DNA from: Bacillus mojavensis RO-H-1 = KCTC 3706
GTDB lineage: Bacteria > Bacillota > Bacilli > Bacillales > Bacillaceae
Direction of reading: 5' to 3'
NCBI RefSeq assembly: GCF_000245335.1
Contig: NZ_JH600286.1
Span: forward strand, 248,001-312,000
Length of the DNA: 64,000 nucleotides
The translations under genes were made by a program, and so were the position numbers. The notes under the pieces were generated by a model. That model was not told the origin of the DNA and searched no databases. It worked only from the letters and a program-made list of their open reading frames with translations. Shown one piece after another: positions 41,631-51,602 of the stretch (position 1 is its first letter; each line of letters opens with the position of its first letter).

Positions 41631-42104
41631 TTAATAAGAGCCTGTGGTTGCCCATACATTCAGGTTGGGGCCTGAATATTTACCGAAAGCGTAGGAGGTT
41701 CTCGGGTCTAAGTCATAAACCATAGGCGTATAACAAGATTTTTGGCCTGCCACTGCCTTGCCATTGCCGCCTGCAGAGTCACAGTTATATTTCTTTTTGT
41801 CTGTGTTCCGGGTAATTTCCGCATTTGCTTCATAGCCTGTTGTCAAGGTGTTGTTCATCGTGATTTTTGCCCATGCCGTTTTGCACGTACTGCTGAACTT
41901 GAGCTCGACGACTCCGATGACTTGATTGTTTGCGTTCACTAGGTTAGAAGATTTTTTTGTGGTGGCACTGGACGCACAATCATTGTAATAAGGGCTTTTT
42001 CCATCGTAGGCATGCGTTTCCGCATGAGCGGGTGCTCCCTTGACGGCAAAAATAAATACGAATGCGAACAACGCCAAAGACACCTTTTTAACCATTCTTT
42101 TCAT
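41631..42104 (-). CDS. yjfA: YjfA, secreted DUF2690 protein
   Basis: 157 residues with a signal peptide (KKVSLALFAFVFIFAVKGAP, then AHAE). The mature part has YYNDCASSATTKKSS and VELKFSSTCKTAWAKI, typical of DUF2690, with paired cysteines that may form disulfides. TAAGGAGG precedes the ATG. Function unknown. Confidence 0.88.
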   Translation of the reverse strand: MKRMVKKVSLALFAFVFIFAVKGAPAHAETHAYDGKSPYYNDCASSATTKKSSNLVNANNQVIGVVELKFSSTCKTAWAKITMNNTLTTGYEANAEITRNTDKKKYNCDSAGGNGKAVAGQKSCYTPMVYDLDPRTSYAFGKYSGPNLNVWATTGSY

Positions 42105-42186
42105 TTTTTCCTGACCTCCTTAAAATGACAAACAATTAATCATACGGAGGAAAGAGCAAAACATGCATGCTTTTTTGTGAAAAACA

Positions 42187-42222
42187 AGGCGGCCGGGAGA
42201 TGGTGTTCTTGGCCGCCTTTAG
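42187..42222 (-). terminator. Terminator of yjfB
   Basis: AAGGCGGCC/GGCCGCCTT stem followed on the minus strand by TTGTTTTT. Confidence 0.82.
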
Positions 42223-42229
42223 CGTGAAG

Positions 42230-42397
42230 CTAAGCTTTTAGGTCAATTTTTTGTCCAAGCGTCGGATGCTGAATCAGCTTAAGGGTTTGATCCGCATTTT
42301 GCTGGGCAGTGTCCAGCATCTTTTTCGTTAAAGCGATATCAACATTTTGGGCCAGATTTGCTTGATGCATGGCAACTGATAATGCAGGAATATCCAT
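42230..42397 (-). CDS. yjfB: YjfB small protein
   Basis: 55 residues: MDIPALSVAMHQANLAQNVD as start, then a helical stretch and HPTLGQKIDLKA. AGGAGATG precedes the ATG. It matches the YjfB family of small Bacillus proteins, in B. subtilis expressed with motility genes (sigma-D) as I recall. Function unknown. Confidence 0.82.
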   Translation of the reverse strand: MDIPALSVAMHQANLAQNVDIALTKKMLDTAQQNADQTLKLIQHPTLGQKIDLKA

Positions 42398-42522
42398 TGC
42401 TACATCTCCTATGCCTTTCCTATCGGCGGCCCGCTTTGATTTTATAGGGCAGAAAGGCTTAATTTTTTCTGTTGACCCTTACGCTGCGGCATACCGTATA
42501 TTTTTCGTAAGGAGGGATTAGG

Positions 42523-43422
42523 ATGAATATCGTAATAGAACAGACCTTTCAGCAATATGAAAAGCTGTTTTCCATGGAAGAACACGAAAGAGAGGACGAG
42601 TTTCGGTATACGATGATGGGACCGTTTGAAAGAATGTGGCGCGCCATACAGGTTCCGCTAAAAGCGAAGACACCGAATGGATATGATGTGATGATGGCGG
42701 TAAAGATGCTTGGTTATTTGGATGTGTGTGATGCTGAAACCGGACAGAAAGCATTGAGAAAACTGCAGCAATTGCATATTGCCGAGACTGCTGCATCTGC
42801 GCTGCAGCAGTGTATACATTTTGCCGAGCGTGAAAAGCTGCGCGTAAATGCGGAAGAAATGAGGTTCGGGCTTTACATTGCTGATCCAAACAAGCTGAAG
42901 CTGCAAAAAGGGTATTGCGGGTTTGGGGGAATTCCAGGCTTTATTCACGTTTGGATGTATCCGAACAGCTATAACCTCCTGAGGATTTCATCGATTATTG
43001 CCCATGAATTTCATCATAATCTGCGGTTTTCGTATTTTGATTTTCATCGTGGTTCTGTGTCAGTCGGGGATTATCTTGTCATTGAAGGGCTGGCTGAGTC
43101 ATTTGCGCGGGAGCTCTTTGGCGAAGAACAATTAGGCCCTTGGGTTACTCGCTTTGATCGGGACGATTTGCAATATTCCATTGAAGTTATAAAAGAGGTG
43201 ATTGATGTAAAAGGCTTTTCGGAGGTGAGCCGTTACATGTTTGGAGATCAAATAGCAAAAGCGCAAGGCTTTGAGCCGGCCGGACTATCTGCTTTTGCCG
43301 GATATGCGGTTGGATATCACGCTGTTCAGTCTTTTATGAATAAACACCGGGTCGATATAAAGGAGGCCACGCTCTTGGATACAGAGACGATTCTGTCTCA
43401 GTGCGGACTGTTCTCGACATAA
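42523..43422 (+). CDS. yjfC: YjfC, DUF2268 predicted Zn protease
   Basis: 299 residues. The zinc motif IIAHEFHHNLRF (HExxH) is near residue 165 and a downstream acidic ligand candidate EGLAESFARELFGEE near 190, as in DUF2268. AAGGAGGG precedes the ATG. Cytosolic (no signal peptide). Substrate unknown. Confidence 0.87.
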   Translation: MNIVIEQTFQQYEKLFSMEEHEREDEFRYTMMGPFERMWRAIQVPLKAKTPNGYDVMMAVKMLGYLDVCDAETGQKALRKLQQLHIAETAASALQQCIHFAEREKLRVNAEEMRFGLYIADPNKLKLQKGYCGFGGIPGFIHVWMYPNSYNLLRISSIIAHEFHHNLRFSYFDFHRGSVSVGDYLVIEGLAESFARELFGEEQLGPWVTRFDRDDLQYSIEVIKEVIDVKGFSEVSRYMFGDQIAKAQGFEPAGLSAFAGYAVGYHAVQSFMNKHRVDIKEATLLDTETILSQCGLFST

Positions 43423-43424
43423 GA

Positions 43425-43455
43425 AAAAGCGTCACGTCAGCGGCGCTTTTTGATG
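43425..43455. terminator. Bidirectional terminator between yjfC and yjgA
   Basis: AAAAAGCG/GCGCTTTTT stem overlapping the yjgA stop codon. Confidence 0.75.
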
Positions 43456-43829
43456 TTTTGATGGATCAGCTCTATGAGTGTGCAGGTGACAATTCCCATC
43501 GTATAAGCTATGATATCGCTCCATAAAAATCCGTACCCCAGCACGAGGCCGCCGAGCGAAGTGTCCCTGATCCGGTCGATCCACTCAGCATGGTACAGCT
43601 GGCTGCATTCGATAATAACGCAAAATGAAAGGCTGATAATGCCTGTCATGATGGTTTTCATCGTCTGAAACAGAAAGCCGCAGCCCGTAAAAATCATTGC
43701 GGCCCACAGCGCATCTCCGAGATAGGCATTGACGCTAGCCGGAAGAAAACTGGAGAACGCTCTTGACCCCAGTCCCAACCCAATGATGAGGATTGTAAAG
43801 GCCGCATATATGAACCGGTTCCTTCTCAT
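43437..43829 (-). CDS. yjgA: YjgA, DUF2809 membrane protein
   Basis: 130 residues with four hydrophobic segments. AYLGDALWAAMIFTGCGFLF and IIECSQLYHAEWIDRIRDT followed by LVLGYGFLWSDIIAYTMGI are the DUF2809 signature. Function unknown. Confidence 0.88.
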   Translation of the reverse strand: MRRNRFIYAAFTILIIGLGLGSRAFSSFLPASVNAYLGDALWAAMIFTGCGFLFQTMKTIMTGIISLSFCVIIECSQLYHAEWIDRIRDTSLGGLVLGYGFLWSDIIAYTMGIVTCTLIELIHQNIKKRR

Positions 43830-43904
43830 TAATGATTGATACCTCTTCTCGTATTTATCCTCCCATGTATTGTAAGGAATCCATCCTTACTTTGTCCATA
43901 ATAA

Positions 43905-43925
43905 AAGCGGCTGAACAGCCGCAGG
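43905..43925 (-). terminator. Terminator of yjgB
   Basis: GCGGCT/AGCCGC with a 4-base loop followed on the minus strand by TTTTATT. Confidence 0.8.
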
Positions 43926-43929
43926 TACT

Positions 43930-44496
43930 TTATCTTGCTCTTAGATTGACATGGTTGGCTGTCTGGTCTTCTCCAATGACGAAATGAAGCTCATAGCGGC
44001 CTGTATCATAGATATAGTCGATTTCATCCGTGAATGGAACAGTTAAAATTCGATCGGCGGGGCCAATTTGATCGCTCAGTACATCCGGTGTAACCCCTCC
44101 AAGATTCAGATGGCGTTCTACTCCGGTTCCGAAGTAACGGATTTCTGAAATGGTCATGTCTTTGTTATAGGAAAAGCCGTAACCGGGATTTCCCATATTC
44201 CAGCTGTATAAATCAAACATATTGTTTCCTCCAGCCGGTCTTTCCGGTTCTCCCATCTTGGCATGGACATCCCCTTTTGTGCTTTTGTTCATCGTAAGGC
44301 CTTGTACCTGCTGCGGCATTTCACCTGTAAAAGCGGTGTTATAAAGACTTTTTACAAGCTCAGCGGATGATGAGGTTGTTTCTTCAGCAGGCGGATTTGC
44401 CTGAGCGGCAGCTTTCGCCGGAATTGCCGTCCCAAAGCCAAAAACAGTACATGACAGTGCTGCCGCCGCTGTTAATGCGGAAATGGTTTTCTTCAT
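43930..44496 (-). CDS. yjgB: YjgB, secreted DUF4309 protein
   Basis: 188 residues with a signal peptide (KKTISALTAAAALSCTVFG, then IPAKAAA). The mature domain has GLTMNKSTKGDVHAKMGEPE and GYGFSYNKDMTISEIRYFG, typical of DUF4309. ATG 44496 follows GGGAGGG; an upstream reading to 44523 is not used. Function unknown. Confidence 0.87.
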   Translation of the reverse strand: MKKTISALTAAAALSCTVFGFGTAIPAKAAAQANPPAEETTSSSAELVKSLYNTAFTGEMPQQVQGLTMNKSTKGDVHAKMGEPERPAGGNNMFDLYSWNMGNPGYGFSYNKDMTISEIRYFGTGVERHLNLGGVTPDVLSDQIGPADRILTVPFTDEIDYIYDTGRYELHFVIGEDQTANHVNLRAR

Positions 44497-44642
44497 GGTT
44501 ATCCCTCCCTTTTTGTCTATCATGTCGTTTCCCGGTGTTCGTGCATTAAAACATTCCTATGCGCTCTGTATGTTTTAATCAGCACATGTAAGGGAACTGA
44601 AATGGGTAATTCGGTATATAAACGCAAGAAAGGGGAATGGAG

Positions 44643-47600
44643 ATGGCGGACACAAAAAAAGTAACAATTAACGGCGTTGAGCTAGAGACAGCCGGGGACC
44701 AGACGGTGCTGCAGCTTTTGAATAACAGTTCAATCGAAGTGCCGCAAGTATGCTATCATCCGAGCCTTGGGCCGATTGAAACATGTGATACGTGTATCGT
44801 CAGCATCAATGGTGAGCTGAAGAGATCGTGCTCTGCTGAAATAAAGGATGGCGATGTCATTGATACGGTTTCGTCTGATGTGAAAAAAGCACAGGTCATC
44901 GGGATGGATAAAATCTTATATAATCATGAGCTTTACTGTACAGTTTGCGATTACAACAATGGAGGATGCGAAATACATAATACGGTGAAGGAAATGAAAA
45001 TCAATCACCAAAGCATCCCGTTTGATCATAAGCCTTATCATAAGGATGAGTCCCATCCGTTTTACCGGTATGATCCTGATCAATGTATTTTGTGCGGCCG
45101 CTGTGTCGAAGCATGCCAAGATGTACAGGTGACAGAAACACTGACGATTGACTGGGAGCGGGAACGCCCGCGCGTTATTTGGGATCATGACGTGCCGATT
45201 AACGAGTCGTCATGTGTGTCGTGCGGCCATTGCTCAACCGTATGTCCGTGCAACGCGATGATGGAAAAAGGAATGGAAGGGGAAGCAGGATATTTAACAG
45301 GCATCAATAACAAGTCACTGCGCCCGATGATTGAGATCACGAAAGGCGTAGAGACAGGTTACGGCTCGATTCTCGCCATTTCTGACATGGAATCTGCCAT
45401 GCGTGATGAACGAATCAAAAAAACCAAAACCGTCTGCACTTATTGCGGTGTCGGCTGCAGTTTTGATGTTTGGACAAAGGGCAGAGATATTCTGAAAGTG
45501 GAGCCGCAGGAGGAGGCGCCCGCCAATGGCATTTCCACTTGTGTAAAAGGCAAGTTCGGCTGGGATTTTGTAAACAGCGAGGAGCGTCTGACAAAACCGC
45601 TCATCCGCGAAGGCGACCATTTCCGGGAAGCAGAGTGGGAGGAAGCTTTAACACTGATCGCCGGCAAGTTCACTGAATTGAAAGAAGAATGTGGCCCTGA
45701 CTCACTTGCTTTTATCACGTCGTCTAAATGTACGAATGAAGAATCCTACCTGATGCAAAAGCTGGCCAGAGGGGTTATCGGCACAAATAATGTGGATAAC
45801 TGCTCGCGCTATTGCCAGTCTCCGGCTACTGCCGGACTGTTCCGGACAGTAGGATATGGCGGTGACTCAGGATCGATTACAGATATCGCCCAGGCAGATC
45901 TAGTTTTGATTATCGGTTCGAACACGTCAGAGTCGCACCCGGTATTATCTACCCGCATTAAACGGGCTCACAAGCTGAGAGGGCAGAAGGTCATCGTGGC
46001 CGATATCAGAAAACACGAAATGGCTGAGCGTTCTGATCTATTTGTCCAGCCGCGTGCCGGATCAGATATCGTCTGGCTGAATGCCATCGCCAAATATCTG
46101 ATTGAAAGCGGCAAGGCTGATGAACGCTTTTTGCAGGAAAGGGTCAACGGCCGGGATGAATACGTGAAAAACCTTGCGCCGTACACACTTGAATATGCAG
46201 AGGAGAAAACCGGAATTGATAAACAAACCCTGATTCAAATGGCTGAAATGATTCATGAGGCTGACAGTGTGTGCGCGTTGTGGGCCATGGGTGTGACCCA
46301 GCACATTGGAGGCAGCGATACAAGCACTGCGATTTCAAATTTGCTGCTTGTCACAGGTAACTACGGAAAACCGGGTGCGGGTTCTTATCCATTACGCGGC
46401 CATAACAACGTCCAGGGGGCAAGTGACTTCGGAAGCATGCCTGACAGCCTGCCGGGCTATGAAAAAGTGAAGGATGAACAAGTCCGCAAGAAATACGAAC
46501 AAGCCTGGGGTGTGCAGCTGCCGAAGGAGCCGGGCATGACCAACCATGAAATGATTGAAAAAATCCATTCCGGACAGCTGAAAGCGATGTATGTAAAAGG
46601 GGAGGAAATGGGTCTTGTCGACTCAAATATCAATCATGTGCACGCCGCATATGAAAAGCTTGATTTCTTTGTTGTGCAGGACATTTTCCTATCTCGGACG
46701 GCAGAATTTGCAGATGTTGTTCTTCCTGCGAGCCCGAGCCTTGAAAAAGAAGGAACCTTTACAAATACTGAACGCCGTATTCAGCGTTTATACCAGGTAT
46801 TTGAACCTCTGGGTGAATCAAAGCCGGACTGGCAGATTATTATGGAGATAGCGAATAAGCTTGGGGCCAATTGGAATTATGAGCATCCTTCCGACATAAT
46901 GGAAGAAGCTGCAATGCTGTCACCAATTTATGCAGGAGTAACCTATGAACGTCTTGAGGGCTACAATTCCCTGCAATGGCCTGTTCGTGCTGATGGGAAG
47001 GATTCGCCTTTACTCTTTACAGAGCGTTTTCCTTTCCCGGACGGCAAAGCGATTCTTTATCCGGTTCAATGGACTGAGCCCGAGGAGTTCGGTGAAGAAT
47101 ATGATATCCATGTAAATAACGGCAGGCTCTTGGAGCATTTCCACGAAGGAAACCTGACGTATAAATCAAAAGGCATTTCTGAAAAAACGCCTCATGTATT
47201 CTTAGAAATTTCTCCAGAGCTTGCGGCAGAACGGGGGATTCAGGACGGGACCCTTGTCAGACTCACATCGCCTTTTGGAAATGTGAAGGTGAAATGCCTG
47301 ATCACCGATCGTGTCAAAGGGAAGGAAGTGTATCTGCCAATGAACGATTCTGGGGAAGCGGCGATTAACCTGTTAACAGGCAGCCACGCAGACAAGGATA
47401 CCGACACGCCTGCTTACAAGGAAACATCAGCGAAGATGGAAATCTTGAAGCAGGATGGAATCAATCCGCTGCCTAAAAACAATCACCGCAACGGAAACCC
47501 GCAGCCGCAAATTGGTGTGCAGGTTCATAAGAAATGGGCGCGGAAGGATTACATTTTCCCTGGCGACGCAGTGAAAAGGGGGCTTGGGCACAATGGCTAA
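44643..47600 (+). CDS. yjgC: YjgC, formate-dehydrogenase-like molybdopterin oxidoreductase (alpha subunit)
   Basis: 985 residues. N-terminal 2Fe-2S ferredoxin domain ([10 protein letters not shown]), NuoG-type Cys/His segment ([14 protein letters not shown]), two 4Fe-4S motifs ([24 protein letters not shown]), then a molybdopterin domain with its own cluster (CTYCGVGC) and the Cys ligand in [10 protein letters not shown]-terminal dinucleotide-binding domain. Expected to oxidise formate in the cytosol. ATG 44643 is chosen because AAAGGGG lies 7 bases upstream. It overlaps yjgD by 8 bases. Confidence 0.9.
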   Translation: MADTKKVTINGVELETAGDQTVLQLLNNSSIEVPQVCYHPSLGPIETCDTCIVSINGELKRSCSAEIKDGDVIDTVSSDVKKAQVIGMDKILYNHELYCTVCDYNNGGCEIHNTVKEMKINHQSIPFDHKPYHKDESHPFYRYDPDQCILCGRCVEACQDVQVTETLTIDWERERPRVIWDHDVPINESSCVSCGHCSTVCPCNAMMEKGMEGEAGYLTGINNKSLRPMIEITKGVETGYGSILAISDMESAMRDERIKKTKTVCTYCGVGCSFDVWTKGRDILKVEPQEEAPANGISTCVKGKFGWDFVNSEERLTKPLIREGDHFREAEWEEALTLIAGKFTELKEECGPDSLAFITSSKCTNEESYLMQKLARGVIGTNNVDNCSRYCQSPATAGLFRTVGYGGDSGSITDIAQADLVLIIGSNTSESHPVLSTRIKRAHKLRGQKVIVADIRKHEMAERSDLFVQPRAGSDIVWLNAIAKYLIESGKADERFLQERVNGRDEYVKNLAPYTLEYAEEKTGIDKQTLIQMAEMIHEADSVCALWAMGVTQHIGGSDTSTAISNLLLVTGNYGKPGAGSYPLRGHNNVQGASDFGSMPDSLPGYEKVKDEQVRKKYEQAWGVQLPKEPGMTNHEMIEKIHSGQLKAMYVKGEEMGLVDSNINHVHAAYEKLDFFVVQDIFLSRTAEFADVVLPASPSLEKEGTFTNTERRIQRLYQVFEPLGESKPDWQIIMEIANKLGANWNYEHPSDIMEEAAMLSPIYAGVTYERLEGYNSLQWPVRADGKDSPLLFTERFPFPDGKAILYPVQWTEPEEFGEEYDIHVNNGRLLEHFHEGNLTYKSKGISEKTPHVFLEISPELAAERGIQDGTLVRLTSPFGNVKVKCLITDRVKGKEVYLPMNDSGEAAINLLTGSHADKDTDTPAYKETSAKMEILKQDGINPLPKNNHRNGNPQPQIGVQVHKKWARKDYIFPGDAVKRGLGHNG

Positions 47601-48153
47601 AGCGATTAAACGCATTCAGAAAGTACAGGTGACCGAAGAAGATCAGCGCAAACGTGATTTAGAAGAAATCGAAGATGCCTTAGTCGACAACAAAGAAGCC
47701 ATTCTGGAGACACTTCATATGCTTGGGCATATGAACGAACGGGGCGTGCTGCCCTTGCTCAGGGGGCTTTTTGGCCAAGGTGATAAAGTCCTTGACATCC
47801 TAGTGAAAAAGGCAGATACAGAGGAAACGGCCAATATGCTTAAAAACCTGCTTCTCCTGTTTGGAACGCTTGGCATGCTGGATGTCAAACAGCTGGAGCC
47901 GCTCATTTTGAAAGTGAATGCCGGTGTGGCGAACGCGGTAGAACAGAAAGACAGCCAAGAAAAAACAGGTTATTTTGATCTTCTCCGGTCGCTCAAAGAT
48001 CCGGAAATCAACAAAGCGGTAACGCTGCTGTTCTCCTTTTTAAAAGGAATGGGACAAGATACAAAGGAGCTGGAACGCACAACTCAGCCTCCGGAGCATC
48101 AAAAACATCATCAGGAACCCCGAGAGAAAAGGGGAATGGATAAGCGAGATTGA
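47593..48153 (+). CDS. yjgD: YjgD, DUF1641 partner of YjgC
   Basis: 186 residues. The DUF1641 pattern is visible ([19 protein letters not shown], then ARL-free helical core and [18 protein letters not shown] near 140). It starts inside the end of yjgC, so both are co-translated. DUF1641 proteins accompany FdhA-type enzymes and may help membrane docking or electron transfer. A second member, YjlC, lies at 57693. Confidence 0.9.
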   Translation: MAKAIKRIQKVQVTEEDQRKRDLEEIEDALVDNKEAILETLHMLGHMNERGVLPLLRGLFGQGDKVLDILVKKADTEETANMLKNLLLLFGTLGMLDVKQLEPLILKVNAGVANAVEQKDSQEKTGYFDLLRSLKDPEINKAVTLLFSFLKGMGQDTKELERTTQPPEHQKHHQEPREKRGMDKRD

Positions 48154-48159
48154 CCACCC

Positions 48160-48193
48160 ACCCGAGCCGGCTGCTGCCAGCTCGGGTTTTTTA
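48160..48193 (+). terminator. Terminator of yjgC-yjgD
   Basis: CCCGAGC/GCTCGGG with a 12-base loop and six T. Confidence 0.9.
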
Positions 48194-48350
48194 ATGAAAA
48201 GGTCTAATGGACTAGTGAAAAATGTTCAAATACTAGAAAGAAGTGACTTTGTAATGAATGATGTAGATAAATTCGCTACTTTCTTACCTGTTAAGAAAAG
48301 GGAAAATATGATTATAATAGAAAACGATTACTTTAGATGGGGGAACAGTC

Positions 48351-48992
48351 ATGAGAAAAGTCTTATTACTATTATTTGTACTGACGATCGGGTTTGCGCT
48401 TTCAGCGTGCAGCCAATCGAGTAATGCGTCAGAGAAGGAAAAACCGAAGGAAAAAACGCAAGAAGAGCTTGAAAAGGAACTTGAAAAGGAACTGAAAAAA
48501 GGCGGTGAGCCGAAGATTAAAAAAGATGATCAAATACATAAAATAGGAGAAACAATTAAAGTAAATGATATTAATTTCACGGTGAATAAAGTGGATCGTG
48601 ATCAGAATGGCAAATATGGAGATTTAGGTGGAAAAGAATCTGATAAAATAAAAACAGTAAAAGGTGATGAAGAGCGGTTAATTATAGAAGTGACCCTGGA
48701 ATACGTGGGAAAAGGTTCAATGGAATACAACCGATTCGGATTAGATCTGAAAGACAAGAAGAATAAATCAGTTCGTTCTGTTATTTCGTTGGAAGATAAA
48801 GGAAGAATTTTTTTGGGGGGGAATCTGGCGTCAGGAAAAAAGGTGACAGGAGTAGTTAGTTATGTAATACCTAAAGGGGAACAGAAAAATTACACATTGG
48901 TGTATAACCCTTTTTTAATAGATACTAGAAGTGATAGAATTGAAGAAAGCGCAAAATACAATATAGATTATTTGATAAAATTAGATAATTAA
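48351..48992 (+). CDS. yjhA: YjhA, lipoprotein with DUF4352-type domain
   Basis: 213 residues. Lipoprotein signal peptide with lipobox LSAC near residue 20, a Glu/Lys-rich linker, and a C-terminal immunoglobulin-like DUF4352 domain (GETIKVNDINFTVNKVDRD and FLGGNLASGKKVTGVVSYVI). GGGGGAACAGTC precedes the ATG. Membrane-anchored outside the cell; role unknown. Confidence 0.88.
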   Translation: MRKVLLLLFVLTIGFALSACSQSSNASEKEKPKEKTQEELEKELEKELKKGGEPKIKKDDQIHKIGETIKVNDINFTVNKVDRDQNGKYGDLGGKESDKIKTVKGDEERLIIEVTLEYVGKGSMEYNRFGLDLKDKKNKSVRSVISLEDKGRIFLGGNLASGKKVTGVVSYVIPKGEQKNYTLVYNPFLIDTRSDRIEESAKYNIDYLIKLDN

Positions 48993-48997
48993 CATTA

Positions 48998-49040
48998 AAA
49001 AAAGCACGTTTTCATCAAGGGAGAAACGTGTTTTTTTATA
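48998..49040 (+). terminator. Terminator of yjhA
   Basis: CACGTTT/AAACGTG stem with a 12-base loop and seven T. Confidence 0.88.
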
Positions 49041-49064
49041 GTGACAAATAACGCGAAGGGACGA

Positions 49065-49691
49065 GTGATAAACGTGCAAACCAAGTGGCTTGAACGGGCC
49101 CAGCGGATTCAGGCGATCGCACAGTCGGGGCTTGCTTTTTCCAAGGATGTGTATGACAGGGAAAGGTACGAAGAGCTGATGAAGCTCAGCTCAGAGATGA
49201 TGGCGGATTACTCGAAGAAGGACATTGAAGTCATCACTGATTTATGGAAAGGCGAGAAAGGCTATCCGACACCGAAGGCGGATGTTCGCGGCGCGGTATT
49301 TCGAGAGAATGGCATATTGCTTGTCCGGGAGAAGCATGACGAGCTGTGGTCACTTCCGGGCGGGTTTTGCGAAATTGGTTTATCGCCCGCTGAAAATGTG
49401 ATCAAGGAAATCAAAGAAGAGTCGGGGTACGATACAGTGCCTTCTCGATTACTGGCCGTGCTGGACAGTCATAAGCATCCTCACCCCCCTCAGCCTTATC
49501 ATTACTATAAGATCTTCATTGAATGCAGCATAACGGGCGGGCAGCAGAAAACCGGGATTGAGACGAACCATGCCGCTTTTTTTCCGGAAGACAGGCTCCC
49601 GCCGCTTTCTCCGAAACGAAACACTCAGTCACAGCTCAGCATGCTTTTTGACTTTCAGCGTCATCCGGATAAGAAAATCGTATTTGATTAA
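49065..49691 (+). CDS. yjhB: YjhB, Nudix hydrolase
   Basis: 208 residues from GTG 49065. The N-terminal 60 residues are helical (KWLERAQRIQAIAQSGLAF), as in the ADP-ribose pyrophosphatase-like subgroup. The Nudix box reads GGFCEIGLSPAENVIKEIKE-ES, with Lys in place of the usual Arg. It should cleave a nucleoside diphosphate-linked compound. The start is chosen for AAGGGACGA upstream and the usual length; GTG 49041 is also open. Confidence 0.87.
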   Translation: MINVQTKWLERAQRIQAIAQSGLAFSKDVYDRERYEELMKLSSEMMADYSKKDIEVITDLWKGEKGYPTPKADVRGAVFRENGILLVREKHDELWSLPGGFCEIGLSPAENVIKEIKEESGYDTVPSRLLAVLDSHKHPHPPQPYHYYKIFIECSITGGQQKTGIETNHAAFFPEDRLPPLSPKRNTQSQLSMLFDFQRHPDKKIVFD

Positions 49692-49725
49692 ACAAAAAAG
49701 AGCCGGAGGCTCTTTTTTGTTTTAC
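49692..49725. terminator. Bidirectional terminator between yjhB and yjiA
   Basis: AAAAAAGAGCC/GGCTCTTTTTT with a 4-base loop. Confidence 0.92.
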
Positions 49726-50000
49726 AAGACAATATGTTTTTGGCTGGCAAGCTTCAGAAGGGTTAGTACCGAATCAGCTTGTTTATGGCCGAGCCTTTGT
49801 TTTAGTTTGCTTTCTTCAACTAAACGGCTTCCATATATGTCGACAGAGGCTTTGTCAACGACAGTATGCCAGTTTTCCTGTTTTGATCCCTCAACGAGCG
49901 GCTTTGAATGTCTCTCAGAAAAAGAGAACACAAACAATACAAATGCAAGTGAAAGTACGATGCCGACAACGAGTTTCTTGCGGTTGATCTGTGCTGTCAT
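49722..50000 (-). CDS. yjiA: YjiA, small membrane-anchored protein
   Basis: 92 residues: an N-terminal membrane helix (LVVGIVLSLAFVLFVFSF) and a basic extracytoplasmic part (VDIYGSRLVEESKLKQRLGH). GGAGAG precedes the ATG. No known function. The 390 bp to the P450 gene contain no other gene I can support. Confidence 0.8.
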   Translation of the reverse strand: MTAQINRKKLVVGIVLSLAFVLFVFSFSERHSKPLVEGSKQENWHTVVDKASVDIYGSRLVEESKLKQRLGHKQADSVLTLLKLASQKHIVL

Positions 50001-50389
50001 TTGTTCTCTCCTTCACCATTTTACTTTCTATTTAATCATATCTTTCGCTTGGATTACATAATGGAAAAGTCATCTTTTAAAGTAGTGCTTATGTTGCGAA
50101 TGAGGATGGCGTGTGAGATTTTCATAAGCTATTGATTGCGGTTCTTATATGGATGGGCATGCCTAAGGTCACATTGTGAATCAAATCGGGTGTGCGTAAT
50201 AGAAAAAAATTGAAAGATTATGGTAAGATGAACAACATTCGAGGGGGATTATATGATGCCTGCACCGGCATCTTGAAAACCTGCCTGCTGTTTCAGACGA
50301 CAAAATGGATATCCCTCTTTTTTTCGATAGCAGGAGGTGGTGAAGTTCGTCAATTGCTGAATCTTTTCTTTCATGGGGAGGGGAAACGC

Positions 50390-51580
50390 ATGAATGTGGT
50401 AAATCGGCGACAAGCTTTGCAGCGTGCATTGATGAACGGAAAAAATAACCAGGATGCTTATCATCCGTTTCCGTGGTACGAATCGATGAGAAAGGAAGCG
50501 CCTGTTTCCTTTGATGAAGAAAATGAAGTGTGGAGCGTTTTTCTTTATGATGATGTCAAAAAAGTCATTGGGGATAAAGAGCTTTTCTCCAGTTATATGC
50601 CGGAGCAGACAAGTTCTATCGGGAATTCGATCATTAATATGGACCCGCCAAGGCATACGCAAATCCGTTCTGTTGTGAATAAAGCGTTCACACCGCGCGT
50701 GATGAAGCAATGGGAACCGAGAATTCAGGAAATCACAGATGAACTGATCCAAAAATTTCAGGGACGAAGCGAGTTTGATTTGGTTCAAGATTTCTCATAT
50801 CCGCTTCCTGTCATTGTGATATCCGAGCTTTTAGGCGTGCCTTCAGAGCATATGGATGCGTTTAAGATATGGTCTGATATATTGGTGAGCACACCAAGGG
50901 ATGGAAGTGAGGAGGCGGAGAAAGTCTTTCTGGAAGAGCGAAACAAGTGCGAGGAAGAACTGGCCGCGTTTTTTGCCGGCATCATAGAAGAAAAACGGAA
51001 GAAACCGGAACAAGACATCATCTCCATTTTAATTAAAGCGGAAGAAACCGGCGACAAGCTTTCTGGAGAAGAGCTGATTCCGTTTTGTACATTGCTGCTG
51101 GTGGCGGGAAACGAAACGACAACGAACTTGATTTCAAACGCGATGTACAGCATTTTAGACACGCCGGGTGCCTATGACGAATTGCGGCGGCATCCAGAGC
51201 TGGTGCCTCAGGCGGTGGAGGAAGCTCTGCGTTTCAGAGCGCCCGCACCTGTTTTGAGGCGCATTGCCAAGCGGGATACGGAGATCGGGGGCCATCTGAT
51301 GAAAAAAGGTGATATGGTTCTGGCTTTTGTGGCATCAGCAAATCGTGATGAAGCGAAGTTTGACAGGGCGCACATGTTTGATATTCACCGCCATCCCAAT
51401 CCGCATATTGCGTTTGGCCACGGCATTCATTTTTGTCTCGGGGCTCCGCTTGCCCGTCTTGAAGCAAAGATCGCGTTAACATCCTTGATTTCTGCTTTTC
51501 CTCATATGGAATGCGTCAGTATCACTCCGATTAAAAACAGTGTGATATACGGATTAAAAAGCTTCCGTGTGAAAATTTAA
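50390..51580 (+). CDS. yjiB: YjiB, cytochrome P450 (CYP109B1)
   Basis: 396 residues. Heme-binding motif FGHGIHFCLGAPLAR near residue 345 (Cys ligand), I-helix oxygen motif LLVAGNETTTN near 240, ExxR in EEALRFR near 280. Soluble class I enzyme needing external ferredoxin partners; CYP109B1 is known to hydroxylate terpenoids and fatty acids. ATG 50390 follows GGGGAGGGG. The next gene, a glycosyltransferase, is 22 bp away and probably in the same operon. Confidence 0.92.
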   Translation: MNVVNRRQALQRALMNGKNNQDAYHPFPWYESMRKEAPVSFDEENEVWSVFLYDDVKKVIGDKELFSSYMPEQTSSIGNSIINMDPPRHTQIRSVVNKAFTPRVMKQWEPRIQEITDELIQKFQGRSEFDLVQDFSYPLPVIVISELLGVPSEHMDAFKIWSDILVSTPRDGSEEAEKVFLEERNKCEEELAAFFAGIIEEKRKKPEQDIISILIKAEETGDKLSGEELIPFCTLLLVAGNETTTNLISNAMYSILDTPGAYDELRRHPELVPQAVEEALRFRAPAPVLRRIAKRDTEIGGHLMKKGDMVLAFVASANRDEAKFDRAHMFDIHRHPNPHIAFGHGIHFCLGAPLARLEAKIALTSLISAFPHMECVSITPIKNSVIYGLKSFRVKI

Positions 51581-51602
51581 TAGATAAGGAGACTGGAGAT
51601 TC

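Noticed and set aside
48194..48424. 76-codon frame before yjhA
   Set aside because: It overlaps the yjhA start in another frame, directly follows a terminator and has no good ribosome binding site; more likely promoter DNA of yjhA.
48351..48500. Signal peptide and Glu/Lys linker of YjhA as a coiled-coil toxin leader
   Set aside because: A standard lipobox (LSAC) and a DUF4352-type domain explain the protein fully.
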